Positions 28,481 to 36,452 of a stretch of 64,000 nt of DNA are shown in pieces (within the stretch, counting starts at the first letter, position 1; every line of letters starts with the position of its first letter). This DNA is from an uncultured Roseovarius sp. (GTDB lineage: Bacteria; Pseudomonadota; Alphaproteobacteria; Rhodobacterales; Rhodobacteraceae), in NCBI RefSeq assembly GCF_947259555.1, contig NZ_CAMYMD010000038.1, positions 1 to 64,000 on the forward strand. The letters run 5' to 3'. Below the pieces are notes generated by a model, which was given only the letters and a program-made list of their open reading frames with translations, did not search any database and was not told the DNA's origin. Position numbers and translations under genes: made by a program.

Positions 28481-29956
28481 ATGCTTTGGTCGATTATTAA
28501 GATAGCCGTTTTTATCGCCCTCGTGGCAGGCCTGACGCTGGGCTCGAGCATGCTGCTCGAACTGGATGGCGGCGTGCGTATCGTCATGGCTGGTCTCGAG
28601 ATCAACCTGACACCGATCAAGGCGGTGATCGCATTGGGCCTTATGGTCTTTGCGATCTGGCTGTTGATGAAGCTGGCGGGGCTGGTGGTTGCGGTGCTGA
28701 AATTCATCAATGGCGATGAAACTGCGCTGTCGCGCTATTTTGACCGCAGCCGTCAGGACAAGGGCTATCGCGCGCTGTCCGAAGGTATGCTGGCGCTGGC
28801 CTCGGGTGAGGGCGAAGTTGCCATGGCCAAGGCGCAAAAGGCCGACAGGTATCTTCGCAAGCCCGCGCTGACCGATCTGATCACGGCGCAGGCCGCCGAG
28901 ATGGCGGGTGACAGGACGCGCGCGGAGAAGGTCTATAAACGCCTTTTGACCAATGAAAAGACCCGCTTTGTCGGTGTGCGTGGAATCATGCGTCAGAAGC
29001 TGGCCGATGGCGATACCGAAACCGCGCTCAAACTGGCGCAGACCGCCTTTTCGCTCAAACCGAGACATGCCGAGGTACAGGATACGCTGCTTGAGTTGCA
29101 GGCCCGGAAATCCGACTGGAAGGGCGCGCGCGAAACCCTGAGTGCCAAGCTGAAATACGGCACCCTGCCGCGGGATGTTCATCGCCGTCGCGACGCGGTG
29201 CTGGCCCTTTCGGAGGCGCGCGACGTGATGGCCGAGGGCAAGAGCATCGAGGCGCGCGAGGCCGCCATCGAGGCCAACCGCCTGTCGCCCGATCTTATCC
29301 CGGCCGCCGTGCTCGCCGCGCGTGGCTATATCGAGCAGGGCAACAAGCGGCACGCCGTTCGGGTGATCAACAAGGCGTGGCAAGTGCGGCCGCATCCGGA
29401 TCTCGCCGCCGCCTTTGCCGCGATTGCGCCCGACGAGACGCCGGCGCAGCGGCTCAAGCGATTTCGCAAGTTGCTCAAGGTGCATCCCGACAATCGCGAG
29501 ACCCGACTGCTTGAGGCGGAATTGCACCTTGCGGCAGAGGATTTCCCGGCGGCCCGCCGCGCGCTCGGCGATCTCGCCGAGGTCGAGCCGGACGCGCGTG
29601 CGCTGACCATCATGGCGGCCATCGAGCGTGGCGAAGGAGCGCCCGACGCGGTGGTCAAGGGCTGGCTTGCGCGCGCGCTCGGGGCGCCGCGAGGTCCGCA
29701 ATGGGTGTGTGACAAATGTCAGCACATCCATGCCGAGTGGTCGCCCTCCTGCGAAAACTGCGAGTCGTTCGATACGCTCAGCTGGCGCGCGCCGCCCAAC
29801 AGCCCGATTGCCGCGCCCACCGGCCTTGAAATGCTGCCGCTGATCGTGGGGGCCATTGAGGATCAGGCCGGCGAAACCGAACCGGCGGATGCCGACGAGG
29901 CCGTCGTCGACGCCGAAATCGTCGCAGAAGAGGACGCGGCGAAGGCCGAAAAATAG
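28481..29956 (+). CDS. hemY: HemY-like TPR protein with C-terminal zinc-ribbon-like cysteines
   Basis: The 491-residue product has the HemY N-terminal domain with two membrane helices (about 5-25 and 45-70), then TPR-like helices in the cytoplasm or periplasm. Family marks are LDRYFDRSRQDKGYRALSEGMLALASGEGE-type segments. The C-terminus carries C410, C413, C424 and C427 (CDKC and CENC), which look like a zinc site, and an acidic tail. It is named for its place in heme operons; its enzymatic role is unproven and it is not the Bacillus HemY oxidase. It starts 19 bases after the mitofilin-like gene. Confidence 0.87.
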   Translation: MLWSIIKIAVFIALVAGLTLGSSMLLELDGGVRIVMAGLEINLTPIKAVIALGLMVFAIWLLMKLAGLVVAVLKFINGDETALSRYFDRSRQDKGYRALSEGMLALASGEGEVAMAKAQKADRYLRKPALTDLITAQAAEMAGDRTRAEKVYKRLLTNEKTRFVGVRGIMRQKLADGDTETALKLAQTAFSLKPRHAEVQDTLLELQARKSDWKGARETLSAKLKYGTLPRDVHRRRDAVLALSEARDVMAEGKSIEAREAAIEANRLSPDLIPAAVLAARGYIEQGNKRHAVRVINKAWQVRPHPDLAAAFAAIAPDETPAQRLKRFRKLLKVHPDNRETRLLEAELHLAAEDFPAARRALGDLAEVEPDARALTIMAAIERGEGAPDAVVKGWLARALGAPRGPQWVCDKCQHIHAEWSPSCENCESFDTLSWRAPPNSPIAAPTGLEMLPLIVGAIEDQAGETEPADADEAVVDAEIVAEEDAAKAEK

Positions 29957-30000
29957 GTCTTTTCCCCTCGGAAACACGGTGCTATAGCGCCGCAACCGGG

Positions 30001-30076
30001 GCCGCTGTAGCTCAGCTGGTAGAGCACGTCATTCGTAATGATGGGGTCGGGGGTTCGAGTCCCTTCAGCGGCACCA
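30001..30076 (+). tRNA. tRNA-Thr (anticodon CGU)
   Basis: All arms fold: acceptor GCCGCTG with CAGCGGC, D arm GCTC/GAGC, anticodon stem CGTCA/TGATG with loop TTCGTAA, and T arm with TTCGAGT. The anticodon CGT is at 30034-30036 and reads ACG. The discriminator base is A and the CCA tail is encoded (30074-30076). Confidence 0.97.
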
Positions 30077-30137
30077 GGTCAATCGCACATTCGAGGTCAG
30101 CCGACAGGTCGGACCAAAATGGCCGGAAAATGAACTC

Positions 30138-30205
30138 GTCATCCCCGCGAAGGCGGGGATCTCCTGGAGCCTGTTGCGCGAGAGGCCCGACTGCGCGGGA
30201 GTGAC
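30138..30205. repeat. Interspersed palindromic repeat
   Basis: ATCCCCGC (30141-30148) and GCGGGGAT (30153-30160) form a hairpin with loop GAAG. The outer GTCATCCCCGCG at 30138-30149 recurs inverted, with two mismatches, at 30194-30205. This is the widespread GTCATTCCCGCG-type repeat of Proteobacteria; in translation it gives the well-known false peptide IPAFAGMT. Only one copy is seen in this window. Confidence 0.75.
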
Positions 30206-30262
30206 CTGTGAGATGGGGCCGCGCGGGGCGGGTATACCCCACCCCGCGGGCAATGTTCGGCG

Positions 30263-30394
30263 TTACTTGACGGATTTGCCCGCGATCACGGGGGCGGTCT
30301 TGCCAATATTGGAATTCGCGGTGGCGAGGACCTTGGGCTTTTCCTTCTTCGGCTTCTTGGCCTCGCGGTTGCCCCGGTTTTTCTCTTTGGACAT
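30263..30394 (-). CDS. Small basic protein (43 residues)
   Basis: Starting at the ATG at 30394, which has AGGAG about 8 bases upstream, the product MSKEKNRGNREAKKPKKEKP... is 43 residues, extremely Lys-rich in its first half, and ends KTAPVIAGKSVK. Small proteins beginning MSK-x-NRGNRE-KKPK are conserved in alphaproteobacteria and uncharacterised. The charge suggests nucleic acid or ribosome contact, which is inference. A longer reading frame upstream exists but is not needed. Confidence 0.8.
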   Translation of the reverse strand: MSKEKNRGNREAKKPKKEKPKVLATANSNIGKTAPVIAGKSVK

Positions 30395-30789
30395 GGGTTC
30401 GACTCCTGAAAGATCCCGGCCGGGCGGGATGCCGGGCCGGTCCGTGCTCAGGGGATCAGGGGAGCCTGACAGGGTCAGGGCGATGAGCCCTCGGGCGCAG
30501 CAGGCACGGCGCGGGGCCGGTGCTGCGAGATGTAAGATATGCCTGCTGCGTCGCGCCGACAAGGGCCGTGATGAGGCCGCGCGGTCGACGGGCCGCGGTG
30601 CGGCGATCCAACAGGGGGTATGGGCCCTTTATGGCCGCCAAATCCGGAAAACATCGGGGCGATGCGCAGGTGGCAGCCAAATCGCCGTGCCGGTCGGGCG
30701 GCCCGGCGATCGCGCGGCACCTTCGGTGCGTTTCGCGCGGGTAGCCTTGTTATTGCTAAGCAACCCAGTCCTAGGCTCACTCGGTTTGA
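30395..30789. other. Intergenic region upstream of the small basic protein
   Basis: These 395 bases are GC-rich and hold short palindromes, for example CCGGCC (30416-30421) with GGCCGG (30435-30440) in the 5' region of the 43-residue gene. Several frames are open, but none has a ribosome binding site with a plausible product. Around 30750 composition turns AT-richer toward the next two genes. I see nothing else I can support. Confidence 0.5.
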
Positions 30790-31191
30790 CTAGGCTGGCG
30801 TCGGTAAGTCGGTTATGCAGCGATCAATAAGAAGGGCCGCTATGAGGAATATGATTGCCAATAGAAAAAGGCCTTGTTGAAAAATGAGCGAGATGGGTGC
30901 CGCCTTGTTGTCAAACAAAGAAACGAACTCGTCCTTTCCTTCGCCTCTGCTTGCATCAAACGCTCTACGCTCATTTGCCTCGACTAAATTTGTGATTGCA
31001 CCCAAGTGAAGAAGCCCAGCAATTATTGAGCAGCAAAGAAAGATGTACAAAAGAACCAAAGTGGTAAACACTCTGCCGTCAGCTTCATTGTTTAAAATCG
31101 AGTTTGCTAGTGCAGATACGCCAACAAGCATTGCGCTGCATAGCGTTATCAATTGTTTCGAAATCTCTAAGGCGATATCGAATCTTTTCAT
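30790..31191 (-). CDS. Hypothetical membrane protein, three helices
   Basis: I do not recognise this 133-residue protein. It has three likely membrane helices (about 10-32, 41-66 and 101-123) and a charged loop between the second and third (about 67-100: EANERRAFDASRGEGKDEF). It starts inside the stop of the upstream gene (TAATG), so the two are translated together. The region is clearly more AT-rich than the rest of the window, with many AAT, TTA and ATA codons, which suggests acquisition from elsewhere. No IS or integrase is beside it, though a tRNA lies about 700 bases away. Confidence 0.75.
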   Translation of the reverse strand: MKRFDIALEISKQLITLCSAMLVGVSALANSILNNEADGRVFTTLVLLYIFLCCSIIAGLLHLGAITNLVEANERRAFDASRGEGKDEFVSLFDNKAAPISLIFQQGLFLLAIIFLIAALLIDRCITDLPTPA

Positions 31192-31511
31192 TACGGGCTT
31201 GGTTTGCAGAAAGGGTAAATACAGTTGACAGACGTCCTCGCAAAATTCTGGACCATTGAGCCGTCTAAGTTTTTAGCTACTCGGTTTTGTACCAATGGAG
31301 AGAGATTGCGAAGTAAGTCGTTTGCTGATCCAACTGCGTTGGAAATCTCACGATCTCTGTTTTGCTCCGCTAAAAAACGGTCATAAATATGCCTAATCGC
31401 TCGATCAACGAAAAATGTGCGGGCCTCTTGCGTTAGCGTCACGCCCTGACGCCGTGCTGCCTCGTCCAGCGCGGCCCTTAGCCGCGCACGATGTTCGGTT
31501 TCCGTTGCCAT
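31191..31511 (-). CDS. Hypothetical soluble protein, partner of the membrane protein
   Basis: This 106-residue protein is not recognised. The first 75 residues are helical and charged (TEHRARLRAALDEAARRQGVTLTQEARTFFVDRAIRHIYDRFLAEQNRDREI). The last 30 are less structured and hold two cysteines (NCIYPFCKPSP). The first third is GC-rich like the host, and composition falls toward the 3' end. The 1-base stop-start overlap with the membrane protein points to a two-component unit. Possible readings are a small membrane effector with a cytoplasmic partner, or an orphan accessory pair; neither is shown. Confidence 0.7.
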   Translation of the reverse strand: MATETEHRARLRAALDEAARRQGVTLTQEARTFFVDRAIRHIYDRFLAEQNRDREISNAVGSANDLLRNLSPLVQNRVAKNLDGSMVQNFARTSVNCIYPFCKPSP

Positions 31512-31589
31512 AGAACTATTTACCCCTCGCTTTCGGCACCTTCTTTGCTTAGGGTTGTAAGTTGTTGAGTTTTGATTGTCTATCCTCTC

Positions 31590-33545
31590 TCAAACATCCA
31601 ACTCCTCCACGAACCGCGCGTTCTCCGAGATATACTGGAACCGCAGTTCCGGCTTTTTCCCCATCAGGCGCTCCACGAGGTCGCCGGTCTGGCCGGGTTC
31701 GTCCTCGTCTATCGTCACGCGGATGAGTTTGCGGGTGGCCGGGTCCATCGTGGTTTCCTTGAGGTCCTTGGCGTCCATTTCGCCCAGACCCTTGAAGCGG
31801 CTGTAGTCGATCTTGCCCTTGCCGCCGAGGCCCTTTTCCATCCACAAATCGCGCTCGGCCTCGTCGAGGCAATAGACCCGCTTTGCCCCCTGGGTCAGCC
31901 GGTAGAGCGGCGGGCAGGCGAGGTAGAGGTGGCCCGCGTCGATCATCGGGCGCATCTGGGTGAAGAAAAAGGTCATCAGGAGCGCCGCGATATGCGCGCC
32001 GTCGACATCGGCGTCGGTCATGATGATGACCTTGTCATAACGCAGATCGTCGAGGTTGAATTTGGAGCCCAAGCCCACGCCGAGGGCCTGTGTCAGGTCG
32101 TTGATTTCCTGATTGCTGCCCAGTTTCGAGGACGCGGCGCCCAGCACGTTGAGGATCTTGCCCCGCAGCGGCAGAAGCGCCTGTGTCTTGCGGTCCCGCC
32201 CCATCTTGGCGGAGCCGCCAGCCGAGTCGCCCTCGACGATGAAAAGCTCGGTGCCGTCGCGGGTGTTCGAGGTGCAATCGACCAGCTTGCCGGGCAGGCG
32301 CAGTTTCTTGGTGGCGGTCTTGCGGGCGGTCTCTTTCTCCTGCCTCCGGCGCAGCCGCTCCTCGGCGCGCAGCACCAGGAAATCGAGGATCGCACCGGCG
32401 GATTTGGTGTCGGCGGCCAGCCAGTTGTCGAAATGGTCGCGCACCGCGCCCTCGACCATGCGTTGTGCGTCGGTGGTGGCCAACCTGTCCTTGGTCTGGC
32501 CGACGAATTCCGGCTCGCGGATAAAGCACGAGACCAGCGCGCAGCCCCCCGATATGAGGTCTTCGCGGGTGATCTGCGCGGCCTTGCGGGTGTTGCTCAG
32601 CTCACCATAGGCCTTGATGCCCTTGAGGATCGCGGCCCAGAAGCCTGCCTCATGCGTGCCGCCCTCCGGCGTGGGCACGGTGTTGCAATAGGACTGGATG
32701 AAGCCGTCGCGCGCGGGCGTCCAGTTGATCGCCCATTCGACCTTGCCGGGCACGTTGTACTTGTCGCGGAAATCGACCGTCCCGGCGAAGGGGCGCTCGG
32801 CATAGGTGGTGCTGGTGCCAAGCGTCTCGGCGAGATAATCGGCCAGACCGCCGGGGAATTTGAACGTCGCCTCCTGCGGGGTTTCGCCATCGCTGATCTC
32901 GGACTTCCAGCGGATTTCCACGCCCGAAAACAGATACGCCTTGGAGCGCGCCATCTTGAAGAGCCGCGCGGGCTTGAGCGTGAGCGAGCCGAAAATCTCG
33001 GGATCGGGGTGGAAGGTGACGGATGTGCCGCGCCGGTTGGGGGCGGCGCCGACCTTTTCCAGCGGGCCCTGCGGCAAGCCGCGCGAGAACGCCATGCGGT
33101 AAAGCTCGCGGTTGCGCGCCACCTCGACGCTGAGGTGATCAGAGAGCGCGTTCACCACCGAAGAGCCGACGCCGTGCAAACCGCCCGAGGTCTGGTAGCT
33201 GTCGCCGGAAAACTTGCCGCCCGCGTTGAGCGTGCAGAAAATGATCTCGAGCGCGGTCTTGCTGGGGTCCTTGGGATGCGGATCAATCGGGATGCCGCGC
33301 CCATTGTCGCGCACGCTGACATGGCCATTGGCGTGCAGTTCCACTTCGATCCATGTGGCATGGCCCGCCACCGCCTCGTCCATCGAGTTGTCGATGATCT
33401 CGGCCACCATGTGATGCAGGGCGCGGTCATCCTTGCCGCCGATATACATGCCGGGGCGCAGGCGCACATGCTCCATGTCCTCAAGCACTTGAATCGAGGA
33501 GGCGTCATAGTCGGATTTCGGGGTGGGCGAGAGAAGATCGTTCAT
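31590..33545 (-). CDS. parE: DNA topoisomerase IV subunit B
   Basis: ParE is the ATPase subunit of topoisomerase IV, which unlinks daughter chromosomes. The 651-residue product has a GHKL ATPase domain (HHMVAEIIDNSMDEAVAGHA, VRDNGRGIPIDPHPKDPSKT and TSGGLHGVGSSVVNALS), a transducer domain, and the TOPRIM motifs FIVEGDSAGGSAKMGRDRKTQA and IIMTDADVDGAHI. Length and the PSKTALE segment fit ParE rather than GyrB. parC is not in the window. Confidence 0.96.
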   Translation of the reverse strand: MNDLLSPTPKSDYDASSIQVLEDMEHVRLRPGMYIGGKDDRALHHMVAEIIDNSMDEAVAGHATWIEVELHANGHVSVRDNGRGIPIDPHPKDPSKTALEIIFCTLNAGGKFSGDSYQTSGGLHGVGSSVVNALSDHLSVEVARNRELYRMAFSRGLPQGPLEKVGAAPNRRGTSVTFHPDPEIFGSLTLKPARLFKMARSKAYLFSGVEIRWKSEISDGETPQEATFKFPGGLADYLAETLGTSTTYAERPFAGTVDFRDKYNVPGKVEWAINWTPARDGFIQSYCNTVPTPEGGTHEAGFWAAILKGIKAYGELSNTRKAAQITREDLISGGCALVSCFIREPEFVGQTKDRLATTDAQRMVEGAVRDHFDNWLAADTKSAGAILDFLVLRAEERLRRRQEKETARKTATKKLRLPGKLVDCTSNTRDGTELFIVEGDSAGGSAKMGRDRKTQALLPLRGKILNVLGAASSKLGSNQEINDLTQALGVGLGSKFNLDDLRYDKVIIMTDADVDGAHIAALLMTFFFTQMRPMIDAGHLYLACPPLYRLTQGAKRVYCLDEAERDLWMEKGLGGKGKIDYSRFKGLGEMDAKDLKETTMDPATRKLIRVTIDEDEPGQTGDLVERLMGKKPELRFQYISENARFVEELDV

Positions 33546-33664
33546 GCCGCTGCTCTTTATTTTATGGGTTGGGCGGCAGTATGACAGAGCGGGCGGGGCG
33601 GGGGAAGTGGGCGCGGCTCCCTCTGCGCGGTGCGGTCCGCCTTCGGTTGCCTGACCTGCCTTTG

Positions 33665-34630
33665 TCAGCCCCGTTGCGCCCGCAGATATTGCGCGCAGCC
33701 CAACAATGCGGCGTGATCATCGGAAACGATGTGGATGGGCATCGCTTGCATGATGTCACGGTAAGGGCCTTTTGACACGAAACTCTCGTAAAACGGCAGA
33801 TTTGCGAGATGCAGCGCGATGGCCCGCGCCAGACCACCGATCAGGAAAACGCCGCCGGTGGACATATGCGCAAGCGCAAGGTTCCCCATGACCGCGCCGA
33901 GGATGCGCGCAAACATCTCAAGACTTTGCACGCAGGCGGGCTGGCTGATCTCATACCCTGCGACGATGTCGGTTGGCGTCATCTCGACACCCGTGCGCAG
34001 CCGATGCAGCCGGGCAAGGCCAGGCCCTGACAAGAGCGCCTCGTAAGGTTTGTGAGAGACCTGCCGTTCAAGCGCGGTGATAAGCGCGTTTGTCTCATCG
34101 TCCAGATGCGGCAAGCCCGAATGCCCGGCTTCGGCCGCAGGCACAAAAAGGGCCCCGTTCAGGCGGTACGCGACAGCGATATTGCTGCCGGTCCCTAGGC
34201 CCATCACCATGCGTGGCCCATCAAGGGTAGGCTGGCCCGCAAACAGGGTCTGGACATTGGGTGCTTTTAGGTCATCCAACGCATGAGCCTGTGCTTGCAG
34301 GTCGTTGATGAGGTGGACGCGCCTAATCCCGCTGCCGCTGGCAAGCGTCCCCGCGTCGATCACCCAGCCGAGGTTCGTGAGCCGCGATATCCCGTCGCGA
34401 ACAGGCCCGGCGACTCCGGCGCAAATAGCGGTTGGGCGCACGTCCTGATGAGCAAGGTACTGTGCGACCACCTGCTCGAACCCGGGGTAGTCGGTGTTTC
34501 GAACCCGTTGTGCACTCTGTTCGCAAAGCCCGTCTGTCGTTGCGAGTGCAAGCCGCGAATGGCTCGCTCCGACGTCGGCGACGAGCCATGCGGCTGAAGC
34601 TGCGTGTCCGGGATCGTCAGGTGCGGGCAT
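33665..34630 (-). CDS. glk: Glucokinase (Glk family)
   Basis: Glk phosphorylates glucose at C6 with ATP. The 321-residue product shows the bacterial glucokinase ATP-binding start WLVADVGASHSRLAL, the middle NDLQAQAHAL segment, GLGTGSNIAVAY, the EAGHSGLPHLDDE active-site stretch, and GGVFLIGGLARAIA. The start at 34630 has an AGAGGAGAG ribosome binding site; a longer start at 34660 is less likely. It is a single gene, divergent from the EamA exporter. Confidence 0.88.
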   Translation of the reverse strand: MPAPDDPGHAASAAWLVADVGASHSRLALATTDGLCEQSAQRVRNTDYPGFEQVVAQYLAHQDVRPTAICAGVAGPVRDGISRLTNLGWVIDAGTLASGSGIRRVHLINDLQAQAHALDDLKAPNVQTLFAGQPTLDGPRMVMGLGTGSNIAVAYRLNGALFVPAAEAGHSGLPHLDDETNALITALERQVSHKPYEALLSGPGLARLHRLRTGVEMTPTDIVAGYEISQPACVQSLEMFARILGAVMGNLALAHMSTGGVFLIGGLARAIALHLANLPFYESFVSKGPYRDIMQAMPIHIVSDDHAALLGCAQYLRAQRG

Positions 34631-34736
34631 GCGTCTCTCCTCTTGCTTCTCGGTCAGCATAAAGGACCAGTGGCGTAAAAGACGAGAGTGCAGTGCGGGG
34701 TTTACTTTGGATCGCCATCAACGCACTCATTGGCGT

Positions 34737-35636
34737 ATGACCACGCATCTAAAAGGACTGGTTATCACCGCACTTGGCGTGCTTTTTGTCGTGCCGGATT
34801 CGCTCTTTGTGCGGCTGATAGATGGCGACGCGGCCTCGATCGCGTTCTGGCGTGGTGTGACGGCGGGCAGCGTGATCCTGATGGGCGTGCTGGCCACAAG
34901 AGGGCCGCGTGGGTTTTCGAGTGTTGCGCGTACCGGCTGGCCGGGTGCTATCTACACCGTTCTGATCGCCTCAACCGCGCCGGGCTTTGTCTTTGCCGTA
35001 AGTCTCACCAGCGTGGCCAACGTGGTCTTCATTCTGGCCTCGATGCCGGTTTTCGCTGCGATTTTCAGCCGGATTTTTCTGCGAGAACCGATCAGCCGTC
35101 GCATGGTCTTGACGATGATGGGCGTTTTTGCAGGTCTTGCGCTCATTGCTTGGGGGTCGGGCGAGACGAAAGGGGCGCATTGGAGCGGTGATTTGGTGGC
35201 GCTCGGTGTCTCTGCCAGCTTTGCTGCGGCGATGACGGCGGCGCGTCAGTTGCGGTCAGTGTCGATGATTCCGGCTATTCCGATTGCCTTCCTCGGGGCC
35301 TCTTTGGCGATCTGGCCAATGGCTCAGCCGATGGCGGTCTGGTCTGGAAACTGGCCGCTCTTGCTGGGGCATGGCGCGTTCATCAGCGTTTCGACCTGTC
35401 TGTTGACGCTTGGTCCCCGCTATATCGCCTCTGCAGAGGTTGCGCTGCTGATCTTGCTTGAATCCGTGCTTGCGCCACTTTTGGTTTGGGCCGTGGTCGG
35501 GGAAGACCCTGGCGTGTGGGCGATCATCGGTGGCGCTGTGGTGATCGGTGCGCTTTTCGTGTCGAACCTTTGGGCGTTGCTCGCACATCGCCGGCTGCGC
35601 AATCGACCGCACCCCCGCACCGGACCACCGACCTGA
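34737..35636 (+). CDS. DMT-family (EamA) metabolite exporter
   Basis: The 299-residue protein has about ten membrane helices in two EamA halves, starting MTTHLKGLVITALGVLFVVPDSLFVRLI. Conserved spots include FWRGVTAG in the first half and LLLLESVLAPL-type sequence (LLILLESVLAPLLVWAVVGEDP) in the second. EamA proteins export amino acids or other small metabolites; the substrate cannot be read here. The ATG at 34737 is chosen because upstream codons are not membrane-like. No clear ribosome binding site is present. Confidence 0.87.
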   Translation: MTTHLKGLVITALGVLFVVPDSLFVRLIDGDAASIAFWRGVTAGSVILMGVLATRGPRGFSSVARTGWPGAIYTVLIASTAPGFVFAVSLTSVANVVFILASMPVFAAIFSRIFLREPISRRMVLTMMGVFAGLALIAWGSGETKGAHWSGDLVALGVSASFAAAMTAARQLRSVSMIPAIPIAFLGASLAIWPMAQPMAVWSGNWPLLLGHGAFISVSTCLLTLGPRYIASAEVALLILLESVLAPLLVWAVVGEDPGVWAIIGGAVVIGALFVSNLWALLAHRRLRNRPHPRTGPPT

Positions 35637-35639
35637 TCC

Positions 35640-36350
35640 TCAGCTATCTCGGTAGATCACGAAACACTGCCATCCATCGTCGCGATGCCCCCGGTCATGA
35701 TAGCCGACGCGCCTCAGACAGCGCACCGAGGCAGGATTGTCAGGATGCACGAAAGCCACTAGCCGATAAAGCCATGAGTGATCGGCAAAAGCCCTTTTGG
35801 TCGCCTGCCGCACAAGATCATGCCCCAGCCCTTGTTGCCAATGCTCGCGGCCCAGCCAATAGCTGAGTTCAGCAGTGTCCCGGCTGCTCTCGTCCAATCC
35901 GAAGGCTAAGCGCATTTGGCCAATCGGTCGCCCGTCCAAGGTGACGGCCAGAACATCGTGATGATCGTCCAGAGCGGAAATGTCGATCAGGCTGCGGGCC
36001 AACGTGTCAGACATCGCACCCGGCCATGCCTCATGCATGTAGCGCCAGACCTCGGGGTCGCCCAAAAGCCGAATGTAGTCGCCAACGTCCTCGGCCTTCC
36101 AGCGCCGAAACGCAAGCTCGCGGTCGCATTTTACCTTCCATGACAATGGAGCAGATGGAACCGCATTGGGGCACTGTGCTTCTTTTTCAGCGATGACCCA
36201 GCCAATCTGCAACGGGTCGTAGGCGAGCGGGATGCCGTTGGCCTCGCACCATGTCTTTTGTCTGAGATCGAGTATGCCATCCCATCGAGACGGCCAATCC
36301 GACGCCTCATCGCGTCCTTTCGAAAACGGCGAACTTGTCCGATCACTCAC
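35640..36350 (-). CDS. GNAT-family N-acetyltransferase
   Basis: The conserved GNAT part is about the last 165 residues. It runs from RELAFRRWKAEDVGDYIRLLGDPEVWRYM through ELSYWLGREHWQQGLGHDLVRQATKRAF (acetyl-CoA binding) to RLVAFVHPDNPASVRCLRRVGYHDRG, like RimJ/RimL-type enzymes. The N-terminal 70 residues are unconserved. The start is unsure: no ATG lies early in the frame, and I propose the GTG at 36350, behind a G-run; a TTG at 36419 would give a longer form. It converges with the EamA gene, whose stop is 3 bases away. Confidence 0.75.
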   Translation of the reverse strand: MSDRTSSPFSKGRDEASDWPSRWDGILDLRQKTWCEANGIPLAYDPLQIGWVIAEKEAQCPNAVPSAPLSWKVKCDRELAFRRWKAEDVGDYIRLLGDPEVWRYMHEAWPGAMSDTLARSLIDISALDDHHDVLAVTLDGRPIGQMRLAFGLDESSRDTAELSYWLGREHWQQGLGHDLVRQATKRAFADHSWLYRLVAFVHPDNPASVRCLRRVGYHDRGHRDDGWQCFVIYRDS

Positions 36351-36452
36351 GTCGCGGCCCCCCCCAGTCGGCGCATAAAATCGGTATTTAATATTTAGGT
36401 ATGAAGTTTTGGGACGCAATCAAGTGGCATGGCCGATGAAATTGCCAGGGGA

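Noticed and set aside
30012-30253. Open frames over the tRNA-Thr and palindromic repeat (peptides such as GLEPPTPSLRMTCSTS and IPAFAGMT)
   Set aside because: These are well-known false peptides made by translating tRNA 3' ends and GTCATTCCCGCG-type repeats; no ribosome binding site is present.
30790-31511. A named toxin-antitoxin or abortive-infection system
   Set aside because: Neither protein shows a known toxin, nuclease or antitoxin motif; only an unassigned two-gene unit is claimed.
31572-33584. Very long plus-strand frame (670 codons) opposite parE
   Set aside because: Antisense shadow of parE; the real gene has complete GHKL and TOPRIM motifs.
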